Positions 8,078-17,541 of a stretch of 64,000 nucleotides of DNA are shown here, piece after piece (positions within the stretch are counted from its first letter, which is position 1; each line of letters opens with the position of its first letter). Below the pieces are notes generated by a model. The model made no database searches, was not told where the DNA came from, and saw only the letters and a list, made by a program, of their open reading frames with translations. The stretch covers positions 57,115 through 121,114 of the forward strand of contig DKUB01000070.1 in assembly GCA_002490465.1 (NCBI GenBank), in the 5' to 3' direction. The DNA comes from Lachnoclostridium sp. UBA7215 (lineage in GTDB: Bacteria > Bacillota > Clostridia > Lachnospirales > Lachnospiraceae). The position numbers and the translations under genes are program-made.

Positions 8078-8836
8078 ATGTCAATTAATCAGAAACGTGT
8101 TGTCTTGATTTTGGCTGGCCTGCTCATTCTGGTCTGTACATTTTTTCTGCTCTATCAGCCAAATGCAGACAAGGTATTAGAGTTAGAAACGGAGACAGCT
8201 CACTATCAGAGCCAGATTAGTTTTTTGAGTACTCTTCAGCTGCAGGTGAACCAGCTGAAGAAGGAGACACCGGCGTATACAGAGGAAATGACAGAATTTA
8301 TGGATAAGTTTCCAAGTCGTATGACCCAGCCGAAGGCGATATATAATGTTTACCGGATGATGATAAAGACAGGAATCAGAGTAAAGGCTATTGATCCGGG
8401 AGTAGAACAGACCTTTTTTAATGCGGGGAATCTTTTGGGTACAGGGGGAGATAGCGCCGGCACAGCCAACAGCGCTGGCACAGCCAACAGCGCCGGAACA
8501 ACGGATACTTCTGCAGTGGCAAGCCCCGGAGGGGCGGAAGTGGATCCGGAAATCTTAGTCCCTGTCCATGAGATGGTTGGAAAAGTTACCCCATATGAAT
8601 TGACAATAAGCGGAAGCTTAGCACAGATAGAAAAGGCATTAGACTGGATTTCAGAAAATGAAGAGCATATGGCGGTTACAGATGTATCTCTGACATATGA
8701 CTCCAGCACCGGAAAGCTGAGCGGGACAATGTCAGTCAATTACTATGCAATGAATGGAAATGGTGTTATGTATGAGGAGCCGGATATTTCTGGTATTACA
8801 ATCGGGTCGAAAAATATATTTGGTACAGTAAAATAA
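8078..8836 (+). CDS. pilO: PilO-like pilus alignment protein
   Basis: 252 residues: one N-terminal membrane helix (VVLILAGLLILVCTFFLLY), a coiled coil (LELETETAHYQSQISFL), then a C-terminal ferredoxin-like fold with the MIKTGIRVKAIDPG segment. Its position directly after pilM-N and this topology identify it as the partner of the PilN domain. Between the coiled coil and the end of the fold is a low-complexity insert (AGTANS repeats) encoded by an 18-bp tandem repeat. Sequence-level similarity in this family is weak, so the call depends partly on context. Confidence 0.85.
   Translation: MSINQKRVVLILAGLLILVCTFFLLYQPNADKVLELETETAHYQSQISFLSTLQLQVNQLKKETPAYTEEMTEFMDKFPSRMTQPKAIYNVYRMMIKTGIRVKAIDPGVEQTFFNAGNLLGTGGDSAGTANSAGTANSAGTTDTSAVASPGGAEVDPEILVPVHEMVGKVTPYELTISGSLAQIEKALDWISENEEHMAVTDVSLTYDSSTGKLSGTMSVNYYAMNGNGVMYEEPDISGITIGSKNIFGTVK
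8453..8500 (+). repeat. 18-bp tandem repeat inside pilO
   Basis: Two full units (8453-8470 and 8471-8488, one base different) and a partial third encode SAGTAN repeats. Because the unit is a multiple of three, copy-number change would alter linker length without breaking the frame. Confidence 0.8.
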
Positions 8837-8890
8837 CGGACAGCGTGCCTGGCAGGCTGTCTACATGCTCAGGAAAGGAGACAGGGACGG

Positions 8891-10030
8891 ATGAGACAGA
8901 ATACTTATCATCACTATAAAATGCGCGAGGGCTTTTCTCTTGTAGAAGTGATTATTGCAGTTACCGTATTGGCAATATTGACGATTCCGATACTGGCTTA
9001 TGTTACAAATGCGTCTGTCTCCACTTCAAGGGGGAGGGATACCCAGCAGGCTAATGTGGCAGGTGAGACAGTTATGGAGGAGCTGAATGCCATCCAGGGA
9101 TTTGAACAGCTGGAGGCGACGCCGGACCCTTCGTCCACGGCCGGGCCGAACTGGACTGTGACAGTGAATAATGCGGATCAGAAAGCAGTTGTGACACAGG
9201 ATATTACATTGGATGGTTTTACTTATCATGTAATAGCAGATGTGGATTATAAATATGCGGCACAAGACAGCAGCGGCAATGATAAAACATATAATGCCTA
9301 TGAGGTACCAGAGTTAAAAGAGGTTTATTCGCCCAATAATGCAGTATTGCAGGAGTCTGACCAGGCGGAGACTGCATTGAGTGAGTTTTATTACGAAAAC
9401 CAGTCAACGAATAAAAATTCTATATTAAACAGCATGCAAAGGGCATTATGTATTGATGTAGAAAAGACAACAGATGCGGGAAGGGACATATATTGGATTA
9501 AGGGATATTATAAGTTTTGGTATGGCGGTGAGAAAAAAATATTTACAATCCGCGATACAAAGATTGAGACGAGTAAATTAAAAAATATTTATATTTTTTA
9601 TAAAGTTTTAAATCAAAATATTACAAGCGAAAAGGCAGAGGTCAGATTTTTAAATTTCTCTGAGAGTGATAGTATCAGTAAATTGAATTTTTATTTTGTC
9701 TTACAGGATACTCCGTCAACGAATGTTGATTCATCGATAAGGAAACCTTCTGGTTATGTACTGGATATTAACAGTATAAGTAACGGTCCGGACAATCCGG
9801 AACCATTAAATCCGGCTTCCGCAGGCGACTATAATAAGGCAAAATATTTTACAAACGGCATAGAAAAAGCCGGGACTTCACCGATCGTGCAGTTTGACAA
9901 GAATGTGGTAAAGAGAGAAACCGGAAAGAGGATTGCGGCAATCAAAGTAGATGTATATATAAAAAATGCATCCGGCATTTACAACGAGGCTGACCGTCTG
10001 GTGCAGTTAAAATCTTCAAAATCAAATTAA
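8891..10030 (+). CDS. Minor pilin, PilV/GspI-like
   Basis: 379 residues. The leader ends in REG/FSLVEVIIAV with Glu5 and a normal hydrophobic helix, so it should be processed by the neighbouring peptidase. The rest is a long extracellular domain with no family I recognise. A second Met at residue 11 could also serve as start; AAAGGAG at 8874-8880 favours 8891. It opens the minor pilin block after pilO. Its long hydrophilic domain suggests a role in tip priming or adhesion rather than in the pilus shaft. Confidence 0.8.
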   Translation: MRQNTYHHYKMREGFSLVEVIIAVTVLAILTIPILAYVTNASVSTSRGRDTQQANVAGETVMEELNAIQGFEQLEATPDPSSTAGPNWTVTVNNADQKAVVTQDITLDGFTYHVIADVDYKYAAQDSSGNDKTYNAYEVPELKEVYSPNNAVLQESDQAETALSEFYYENQSTNKNSILNSMQRALCIDVEKTTDAGRDIYWIKGYYKFWYGGEKKIFTIRDTKIETSKLKNIYIFYKVLNQNITSEKAEVRFLNFSESDSISKLNFYFVLQDTPSTNVDSSIRKPSGYVLDINSISNGPDNPEPLNPASAGDYNKAKYFTNGIEKAGTSPIVQFDKNVVKRETGKRIAAIKVDVYIKNASGIYNEADRLVQLKSSKSN

Positions 10031-10057
10031 TCCGGATAAGAAGGGGGCGTAAACGGC

Positions 10058-12466
10058 ATGGCAGTATTTCATAAGATAAGAGAATTCTTTCAGAATAAGC
10101 GGCTGAAAGAAGGTTCCTCTATGGTGTCAGTTATCATTGGGGTTACTTTTCTTGCGGCGGTTGGACTGATTGCTCTTACGGTGGCCACACATTATATTAC
10201 AGCTGTTTATGTGGACAGGAATTCGACTGATAATTTTTATCAGACTGAGGGGATTCTCGAAGAGGTAAAGACTGGAATTGTCCAGTATGCCAGTGAATCA
10301 GCAGATGATGCCTATCAGTATATATTAGATCATTATCTGAATCAGACGACAGAAAATAAAAAAGATCAGTTTGCCAAGATGTTTATGACTCTGATGGGAA
10401 AAAAACTGAAGGGTGAAGCAATTCCGGATGTCAAGACACAGTCGGAGGATTTTGGTAACCTGTTTGTGGATCCGGTAACAGGAACCCAGCAGAAATTTTT
10501 TGATGATTTTGACAGTCAGTTAAAAGTTCTGCAGGGCTGTGGTTCTCATGAAGACAATTTGAATCGAGTAAAGAAATTATCAACACTGCCGGATGCGGTA
10601 AAATTGAAAAGTGGAAAAACGCAATATGAGTATGTGATAAAAAAAGATAAGAAAAACGGATATTATATGACGATAAAAAATCTTCTGATTGACTACACGG
10701 ATGCGTCAGGCTACCGTTCTACGATAGATACGGATATTGTCATGACGGTTCCGGACTATAAGTTTGAGGGAGATTCTACATTAGGCGAGCTCAGAGACTA
10801 TATTTCTGTCTCGGATGATACCCTTCTTGTAAATACATCATCAGCGGCGACAAATTTTACAGGAAATATATATGCCGGGACTTCACTTGGAGATATAAAG
10901 AAAGGGCAGGGAATTAAGGTGGCTCAGAATGCTCAGGTGAATTTTAACAGCCAGAGGATGATTAGCAGAGGCAGCATGGATATCCTTCCTGGTGCAACCG
11001 TTGATTTGGCAGGGGAGTCTGGTGCAGCCGATTTGTGGTTGAATAATATCCGGCTGACTTATGACGGCGGTTCAGCAGAAAGTATGCAGGATACGACAAA
11101 CTTCAAGTTGAATGCCAATGCCTATATTGCGAATGACCTGGACATCGCCACGGATAATTGTGTAGTTGACTTAAATGGAAAATATTACGGATATAGTTAC
11201 AGCAAGGAAAATGATATTTCGGACACCCAGCAGTCCGATTACAGCAGTGCAATTCTTGTCAATGGGAAAAATACATGGCTAAAAGCAAATGGACTGCAGA
11301 AGCTGATTTTGGCAGGACGTACCTTTGTTTCCCGTAAAAATGCAGATGGTTCTCAGGCGGATACTTCTGATATTATGATGGGCGAGTCTCTTGCTGTAAA
11401 GAGTAATCAGTTGGTGTATCTTGTACCGGATAAGTATATAAAGCCGTATGTAGACGAAGGGGATATTACTACAGGCAAAGAAAACATGGAGGGCCATAAC
11501 CCGGTTGCTGTTACGGAGAAAATAAACATTGACGAAGAGGGACTGCTCAATGATTTTAGCGGCCTGCTCAACACAGCAGAGCCTTATACAAAGAATTACA
11601 CAAATACGGTTGGGGACGGATATGTATTTTATTATCTGAATTTTAAGGACGCCGATTCTGCTAACAAATATTTCCGGCAGTATTATATGGATGAAGACGG
11701 TCTTGACGAAGATGGCAACAAGATGCCGAATAGAGAGCTTTTGGATGAGCGTGCGGATGTATATATCAGTGATAACGATAGTTCGGGAATGAAGATTTCA
11801 CCGCATTTGTATCTGATTGCCGGAAATATTGTAAATAATTATAGCAAACAGTCTGGTTCGAGCCTGTTGGCAAAGGGGCAGGACAACGATTATTTTTCAA
11901 ATTCCGGGACACCGAAAAATGAGCTTCTTACGGATGGCCGCAGGCAGGGATATGATTATGTGGGCTTTCAGAGGACGCTTCTTGCATCGGGAAGTACAGG
12001 GTCTATGAGATTGGATGACTCAGAGAATACATCTGTTTCAGGGCGTCTTGTTTCAGGACGGATTCTTGAGACCGGAGATATTACAACGAGAACAGTTGAT
12101 GTTCCGGCAGAATTTACATCGGGTTCAGGTGGCGCTAAAATTCAGATGATAGCTTCCTCGTCTGGAACGGTGCCAGTTACCATTGACAGAGGACTTGTCA
12201 TTGCCGGTGAGGGTGTAGAAGTTGAAGTGAGTAATAACTTTACCGGACTTATTCTTTCAGCTGGAAAAGTGACAATACGTCATGCTTCGAATCCTACGTT
12301 AAAAGCGGACATGGTTTTGATGGACCAGATTATGGAATATATCAAATCGGACCCTGATCTGGCAAAAATATTTAAGGGCTTCAATGGTCAGTTGACAGAT
12401 AATCCGACGGAGGCAGCCCGCTGTATCTCGTATGATAACTGGACAAAGAATGACGTACAGAATTAA
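10058..12466 (+). CDS. Giant minor pilin lacking Glu5 (PilK/GspK/PilX-like)
   Basis: 802 residues. A basic N-terminus leads to KEG/SSMVSVIIGVTFLAAVG, a pilin-like cleavage site and helix in which the usual Glu at mature position 5 is Ser and position 1 is Ser. Lack of Glu5 is the hallmark of GspK-type subunits that cap the tip of the assembly. The ~760-residue exterior is very large for a pilin and contains a central stretch rich in short beta-strand-like segments (about residues 265-480). Between two normal minor pilins in the operon, it is best seen as the tip-located subunit and a candidate adhesin; the latter is inference. Confidence 0.75.
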   Translation: MAVFHKIREFFQNKRLKEGSSMVSVIIGVTFLAAVGLIALTVATHYITAVYVDRNSTDNFYQTEGILEEVKTGIVQYASESADDAYQYILDHYLNQTTENKKDQFAKMFMTLMGKKLKGEAIPDVKTQSEDFGNLFVDPVTGTQQKFFDDFDSQLKVLQGCGSHEDNLNRVKKLSTLPDAVKLKSGKTQYEYVIKKDKKNGYYMTIKNLLIDYTDASGYRSTIDTDIVMTVPDYKFEGDSTLGELRDYISVSDDTLLVNTSSAATNFTGNIYAGTSLGDIKKGQGIKVAQNAQVNFNSQRMISRGSMDILPGATVDLAGESGAADLWLNNIRLTYDGGSAESMQDTTNFKLNANAYIANDLDIATDNCVVDLNGKYYGYSYSKENDISDTQQSDYSSAILVNGKNTWLKANGLQKLILAGRTFVSRKNADGSQADTSDIMMGESLAVKSNQLVYLVPDKYIKPYVDEGDITTGKENMEGHNPVAVTEKINIDEEGLLNDFSGLLNTAEPYTKNYTNTVGDGYVFYYLNFKDADSANKYFRQYYMDEDGLDEDGNKMPNRELLDERADVYISDNDSSGMKISPHLYLIAGNIVNNYSKQSGSSLLAKGQDNDYFSNSGTPKNELLTDGRRQGYDYVGFQRTLLASGSTGSMRLDDSENTSVSGRLVSGRILETGDITTRTVDVPAEFTSGSGGAKIQMIASSSGTVPVTIDRGLVIAGEGVEVEVSNNFTGLILSAGKVTIRHASNPTLKADMVLMDQIMEYIKSDPDLAKIFKGFNGQLTDNPTEAARCISYDNWTKNDVQN

Positions 12467-12489
12467 TGATTTATGGAGGTGGACATAAA

Positions 12490-13062
12490 ATGAACAAGAA
12501 GAGAGAACGAAATCTTTCAGGCTTTTCTTTAATTGAATTAATGATTCTGATAGCCGTTATGTCTATCCTTGTAGGAATGGTTACCCTCGGGTTTGGTTTT
12601 CTCAGGTCAACCGATACTAAACAGGTTGCCTATGGAATAGAAAATGGACTGAAAACATTAAAGTCAAAAGATATGGCGGGGAAAGAAACACAGTATCTGC
12701 ATGTGTTTGTGCATAATGGAAAATATTACCGCACGATTACGAATTCAGCTGCTGCTCCTGCTCCAGGGGGAAGTGAAAAGGAGATTGGCAGCGCGGAGTC
12801 AATTTCTGTTAATGTAATCTATGATGTAAGGGACGAATATGGCAGTTCCCTTCCGGACCGCACGGTGACTTTGTCAGAAAGCGGTACAACAGATATCTGT
12901 GTAGGAATTACGAAAAAAGACGGTACCTTTTTATATCAGAAAGTAAGTGGCACAAATAATTCGGAGGCACCGCGAGAGATGCATGTAACAGCTTCTGGCG
13001 GAACTTCCTATCTTGTTTATATGGTTACGGATACCGGAAAGCATTATGTAGAGGTACAATAA
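12490..13062 (+). CDS. Minor pilin, GspH/FimT-like
   Basis: 190 residues. NLSG/FSLIELMILIAVMSILVGM gives a prepilin cleavage site with Glu5 and a hydrophobic helix. An in-frame ATG exists at 12466, overlapping the previous stop, but GGAGGT at 12476-12481 with 8-base spacing points to 12490. The globular part is small, as in GspH-type subunits. It belongs to the four-gene minor pilin block. Confidence 0.8.
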   Translation: MNKKRERNLSGFSLIELMILIAVMSILVGMVTLGFGFLRSTDTKQVAYGIENGLKTLKSKDMAGKETQYLHVFVHNGKYYRTITNSAAAPAPGGSEKEIGSAESISVNVIYDVRDEYGSSLPDRTVTLSESGTTDICVGITKKDGTFLYQKVSGTNNSEAPREMHVTASGGTSYLVYMVTDTGKHYVEVQ

Positions 13063-13083
13063 GGTAGAAAGGTGGTGGTACTC

Positions 13084-13692
13084 GTGTATCAGGAATGTGA
13101 AACAGAACGGGGTTATTCTTCGCAAAAGGGGTTTACAGAGGGATTTTCTCTGGTGGAAATGCTGATTGCCGTAGCAGTTTCAGCCGTTGTTATGACTGCT
13201 CTTCTCGCCCTGCTTGGCTATACGATGCGCAGTACCAGTCAGACACAGGCGAGAGTGGCAATACAAAATGAAGCGAAAGATGCGGTGAATCATATGGTCA
13301 GCCATACGATAGAGGGAAATCATGTGACATGGAAGGATTCCCAAAATCTTATGGTAATTGAGAGTGACGAGGAAGTGGATGAGACAGATATGTCTACAGG
13401 AGCTATCGTTACGAAACTGAAAAAAAAGGAAATTTATTATTATTATTTGTCAGGTAATAATTTGTATTTTAAAAATGTCTCGGACGGAGACACATCGCTA
13501 ACGGCAGATAAAAAACATCTTTTGTGTGAGGATGTGGAGAGTTTTTCGGCAAAGCCGGATGATGCCGATGAAAGTACCATTCATATTGAGTTAAAACTCA
13601 ATAAGGATATGGCTTCCGAGTATGTTTTTGAATGCAAACAGGATGTCCATATACGGAACAAGTGTAAAGGAGGCGGCGTTCATGATTCATAA
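13084..13692 (+). CDS. Minor pilin, PilW/GspJ-like
   Basis: About 202 residues. TEG/FSLVEMLIAVAVSAVVMTALLALL is a typical prepilin site with Glu5. No ATG is available upstream of the motif: GTG codons occur at 13072, 13075 and 13084, and the ribosome site AAAGGTGG (13068-13075) best fits GTG 13084. The C-terminal end (HVRNKC-like tail) overlaps the start of the next gene by 11 bases, implying translational coupling. Length and helix register resemble GspJ/PilW. Confidence 0.78.
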   Translation: MYQECETERGYSSQKGFTEGFSLVEMLIAVAVSAVVMTALLALLGYTMRSTSQTQARVAIQNEAKDAVNHMVSHTIEGNHVTWKDSQNLMVIESDEEVDETDMSTGAIVTKLKKKEIYYYYLSGNNLYFKNVSDGDTSLTADKKHLLCEDVESFSAKPDDADESTIHIELKLNKDMASEYVFECKQDVHIRNKCKGGGVHDS

Positions 13693-16450
13693 TAGTAATA
13701 GACAGAATTCGTTTGGTTCAGGACGGAAAAGCCGGATAAAGTATGCCGGTATCACAATGGCACTGGCTGTTGTTTGTACGGTAGCCTTTTTTGCCCTTTG
13801 GAAAACCAATGTATTTGGAAAATTTGAGGCAAAAGAGCCCTATGTGACCGGTGATGCAGTCCGAAAGGGCGTGCCGGTTACCACGGAGGGAAGCAATCAG
13901 AAAGGAAAAGAGGGTTCCGGAGCAAAACCATGTTCGGATGAGGTACCTACCTGTTCCGGGAAAAAGGGGAGTGAGACAAACCCCTTTGTCGTGCTTGAAA
14001 TTGTACCGGATAAATCCCAGCAGCAGTTGGTTTATCTCGGGCAGGATGAAGACGGAAAAAAACCGCTGGATGTTATGCAAATCGGAATTGACATAGCAAA
14101 AGGCCAGAATAAAACCTTTGCACAGAGTTCTTCTATGATGGACCAGGATAAGCTAAAGGGAGATATGGGGCAGTGGTTTTCCAATAATTCCTATTCTGTT
14201 TATAAGATTGGGGAAAAAGATGAAAAGGAAAACATGCCTTTTGCCTATATTGACAAGCTGTATTCTCTGAAATTTACGGATGAAGATATTAATGAAGCCA
14301 TGAAAGACGATACTGCGGCAGAGCGTTTTGCAGACATTTTTAAAGAGACGACTCAACAGTATGCTACAAACTGGCATGATATAGAGAAACTGTCGAACAA
14401 GTTTCCGGAAATGTTCCAAAAGGACCAAAAAGGGAAAAAGATTCGAGATATTGCACTGGAGGACCGCTATAACTGGAAAGCATCCAAAGAGACGGATGTA
14501 CTTCAGGAATTTAAAAGCCCCGGTTATATGGTTATGGTTGAGCCGGGAAAAGGTGATTTTGGATTCACAAGTCTTGAGAACCTGAGAAATTGGAATTTTA
14601 CAAAAACGGGTACAGATGCAGACCGTTGGGTTTATGTAGAAGATGAGGAAGAGCTTGCGGAGAAGTACCCGGAATATTTAGAAAAGTACAGCAATAATAA
14701 TATGTTGTATTCCGATCATTTTGAATATATTAAAGAGGATGGAAGTAACAGTTACTGGACAGGTTTTGATGTACTGTTTGAAAATATGGGTAGTACAGCA
14801 TTTACCGGTTTGATATACAAGATAGAGAGTTGGGCGAAAGCGCCGTCTTTGGTAGAGTTTGAGTATACATTTGATTATTTTGGTGTTACCAACCATAATA
14901 TATTAAAACGCTCTTTGTTTCAATTTAAAGACCAAAAGGATTATGATGATTTCCATATGGAGGTTATCTGTATGACTCCTGCGGAAATAAATAAGATATC
15001 AAAGTCAGATAATGAGCTGACCGTAGACATGATTGAGCGTGCGGATATGTATTATATTCAATCTGGTGATTTTGACGGCAATTCCGTCAATGAAACAAGT
15101 ATGCTGGAAGAATTGTATTATACTTATGTGGATCCGAATGCAAGTAAGCCAAAAGAGGATATTACATTTTATGAGAACGATTTGGAGTGGTCGCTTTGCC
15201 AGAAGATTATTCAGCGCCAATCTTCCGTGATGACCTTGCCGCTTGTATTTAACCAGATGGTTGGTAAAATGTTAGAGGGCGGTATTTCCAGAAATGCGGC
15301 TGAAAAAGAGACACACATATACGTGACGGCGGGAAATGGAGACCCGAGCAGCGTGTTGACGGATGTACATGCAAAGGGAAGCCGGAATAATCTGTCGAAG
15401 TTGTATTTGATTTCCATTCAATTTGACCTGCTTGCGCGAAAAGAAAATGATGAGAGCCTTGAGCGTACCTTTATGGAAGATATTTATCCGAACATAAAGA
15501 CAATTTCAATCCCAAATGAGAACGGTGTAGTAAGTGGAACGGCTGAGACGACCGGATATTATGATGGGACAATTGCAAATCCAAGGAAATTGTGTACCTG
15601 TGACGCCTCACAGGACTTTAAAGAGAGGGCGTATTATTTGTGGAATACTTATACTTTTGTGCCAACGGATATTGAAGATCAGTTGAATGGCAATCTTTCC
15701 GAGGATACAAAAGAGCATATGGTTTCTCTTGGTTATTTGGATACGTACTTTAACACAAATGATGGAAATGCATTTTCAGGTTCCAGTTCACCGAGCCATC
15801 AAAGTGGCAGCGATGGGTTTGATCTGAAGAATGTTACGGTTGTCAGTGACTCGAGCAATTCTAATACAAACCATTCCAGTTTTCTTGGAAATAAGGGTGA
15901 CGGCGGCGGTTTAGCCAATAATATGCTGGAAATTATTTTCCAGATTATGCAGAATGAGGTTCAGGATGCACATCCGGTTACCGTAACGGCAGAAGAGCAG
16001 AGAAAGATGTATGTCAAGATTGCGGATGATACGGTGATGATTGATTATGAGGATGACGGTAAGTTAGTCGGTGAGGATAAAGATTTATATGTAAAAGTCC
16101 GTTTCTGGAATAATGAAAATAACCGTTCCGGACAGGTCAAAGAAATCCGGCTGGTCAATGAAGCAGGGCAATCTAAGACGAGGAAACTTTATACGGATAA
16201 AACTTTAAAACAAGAGTGTACAAACTGGAAAGAAACGGAAAATCAGTATATTGTTTCTGTGGATGATGCATATCTGGAAGGTTACATTAAGTTTAAGCTG
16301 AGTGATTGGAAGAACGGATATAACATTCTCCAATTTGATACAGTGGGCTGGCATTATTGTGTCAACAAAAAGGGTAAAGGAGAGCTTGTGAAAAAAGAAA
16401 GTTCTTCAGAAATTTCCATTATAGGAAGGACGTTATTTAATCTGGAGTGA
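13682..16450 (+). CDS. Large membrane-anchored protein of the pilus locus (DUF5057-like)
   Basis: 922 residues. A single transmembrane segment lies near residues 22-42 (YAGITMALAVVCTVAFFALW) after a basic N-terminus, leaving about 880 residues outside. The block beginning FVVLEIVPDKSQQQLVYLG resembles the start of the DUF5057 family as I recall it. No enzymatic motif is recognised. The start at 13682 is preceded by AAAGGAGG; an upstream in-frame ATG at 13622 lies inside the previous gene and is rejected. It overlaps the GspJ-like gene by 11 bases and precedes rnhB by 6 bases. The position as last gene of the pilin block suggests a pilus-associated or surface function; it lacks a prepilin site, so it is not itself a pilin. 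Confidence 0.7.
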   Translation: MIHNSNRQNSFGSGRKSRIKYAGITMALAVVCTVAFFALWKTNVFGKFEAKEPYVTGDAVRKGVPVTTEGSNQKGKEGSGAKPCSDEVPTCSGKKGSETNPFVVLEIVPDKSQQQLVYLGQDEDGKKPLDVMQIGIDIAKGQNKTFAQSSSMMDQDKLKGDMGQWFSNNSYSVYKIGEKDEKENMPFAYIDKLYSLKFTDEDINEAMKDDTAAERFADIFKETTQQYATNWHDIEKLSNKFPEMFQKDQKGKKIRDIALEDRYNWKASKETDVLQEFKSPGYMVMVEPGKGDFGFTSLENLRNWNFTKTGTDADRWVYVEDEEELAEKYPEYLEKYSNNNMLYSDHFEYIKEDGSNSYWTGFDVLFENMGSTAFTGLIYKIESWAKAPSLVEFEYTFDYFGVTNHNILKRSLFQFKDQKDYDDFHMEVICMTPAEINKISKSDNELTVDMIERADMYYIQSGDFDGNSVNETSMLEELYYTYVDPNASKPKEDITFYENDLEWSLCQKIIQRQSSVMTLPLVFNQMVGKMLEGGISRNAAEKETHIYVTAGNGDPSSVLTDVHAKGSRNNLSKLYLISIQFDLLARKENDESLERTFMEDIYPNIKTISIPNENGVVSGTAETTGYYDGTIANPRKLCTCDASQDFKERAYYLWNTYTFVPTDIEDQLNGNLSEDTKEHMVSLGYLDTYFNTNDGNAFSGSSSPSHQSGSDGFDLKNVTVVSDSSNSNTNHSSFLGNKGDGGGLANNMLEIIFQIMQNEVQDAHPVTVTAEEQRKMYVKIADDTVMIDYEDDGKLVGEDKDLYVKVRFWNNENNRSGQVKEIRLVNEAGQSKTRKLYTDKTLKQECTNWKETENQYIVSVDDAYLEGYIKFKLSDWKNGYNILQFDTVGWHYCVNKKGKGELVKKESSSEISIIGRTLFNLE

Positions 16451-16456
16451 TAAAAA

Positions 16457-17224
16457 ATGCAAAGCATTAAAGAAATAGAGCTTTTGTTTGAACAGGCGGA
16501 AAAAGAGCAGTTAAATGCTCTTTTTTCGCGATTTCAGACCGATGAGAGAACAGGAGTCCAAAAGCTGATTAAGCAGTATAAGAAAAAGCTGGCAGATGAT
16601 AAGAAAGAGCAGGAACGTTTAGAGGGCATGCTTTTTTTTGAGCGCAAGTACGGGGATGATTTCCATTGTATATGTGGGACTGATGAGGCAGGGCGCGGCC
16701 CTTTTGCCGGTCCGGTTGTGGCGGGCGCTGTCGTGCTTCCTGAGGGCCTCAAGATTGTCGGCCTCAACGATTCCAAGCAGGTCAGCGCCAAAAAGAGAGA
16801 GGCGCTTTTTGAAGAGATAAAAGAAAAAGCTGTCAGTATCGGTATCGGCATGAGCTCCCCGGCGCGGATTGACGAAATCAATATTTTACAGGCGACATAT
16901 GAGGCTATGGGACACGCCGTAAAGGATCTGGATGTTGTGCCGGATTTGTTGCTGAATGATGCTGTTACAATACCGCACATTCCCATCCGGCAGGTGGGGA
17001 TTGTCAAAGGGGATGCCAAAAGCCTTTCCATTGCGGCGGCGTCTATTGTTGCGAAAGTGACAAGGGACAGGCTTATGGTGGAATATGCCGGGCTGTATCC
17101 GGAATATGGATTTGAGAAAAATAAAGGGTATGGTTCTGCAGAGCACAGGGAGGCGCTGAAAAAGTACGGGCCATGTCCGATTCACAGGGAGACATTTATT
17201 TATAACTGGGTTGAGAAAAAATAG
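16457..17224 (+). CDS. rnhB: Ribonuclease HII
   Basis: Endonuclease that removes RNA and single ribonucleotides from DNA duplexes. 255 residues with the DEAGRGPFAGPVVAGAVVL catalytic block at about 76-94 (first Asp and Glu), LNDSKQ, and the C-terminal GYGSAEHREAL motif. An N-terminal helical extension of about 70 residues precedes the core, as is common in Firmicutes. It starts 6 bases after the pilus-locus protein and begins a run of closely spaced housekeeping genes. Confidence 0.96.
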   Translation: MQSIKEIELLFEQAEKEQLNALFSRFQTDERTGVQKLIKQYKKKLADDKKEQERLEGMLFFERKYGDDFHCICGTDEAGRGPFAGPVVAGAVVLPEGLKIVGLNDSKQVSAKKREALFEEIKEKAVSIGIGMSSPARIDEINILQATYEAMGHAVKDLDVVPDLLLNDAVTIPHIPIRQVGIVKGDAKSLSIAAASIVAKVTRDRLMVEYAGLYPEYGFEKNKGYGSAEHREALKKYGPCPIHRETFIYNWVEKK

Positions 17225-17239
17225 AGGAAAGGATAAGGA

Positions 17240-17539
17240 ATGGAAGAGCGGAAAAAATTTAGAAAACCAGATAAGACAGCTGTGGCGCTGGAATACCATC
17301 CTGGCGAAAAAGCGCCTAAGGTTATTGCGACCGGACAGGGATATCTGGCAGAAAAAATTATTGATGTGGCAGAGCAGGCGGATGTGCCGATTCACAAAGA
17401 TGAAAAATTGGCGCGCTCTTTATCTATTTTGGATATTGGGGAATATATTCCACCGGAGTTATATTCTATTGTTGCAGAGGTTCTTGTTTTTGTAGATTCT
17501 ATGGAGCGTATTCAGAGTAAAATACAAACGGAGAAATAG
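17240..17539 (+). CDS. FlhB C-terminal-like protein (YlqH type)
   Basis: 99 residues that match only the cytoplasmic C-terminal domain of the export-apparatus proteins FlhB/YscU: VALEYHPGEKAPKVIATGQG, then VPIHKDEKLARSL and IPPELYSIVAEVL. The autocleavage NPTH motif and the membrane domain are absent. Stand-alone versions sit between rnhB and yraN in many Firmicutes and have no settled function. RBS GAAAGGA. It ends 2 bases before yraN. Confidence 0.85.
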   Translation: MEERKKFRKPDKTAVALEYHPGEKAPKVIATGQGYLAEKIIDVAEQADVPIHKDEKLARSLSILDIGEYIPPELYSIVAEVLVFVDSMERIQSKIQTEK

Positions 17540-17541
17540 GT

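Noticed and set aside
8453..8500. CRISPR-like repeat
   Set aside because: The 18-bp units are contiguous without spacers and encode an in-frame linker of pilO.
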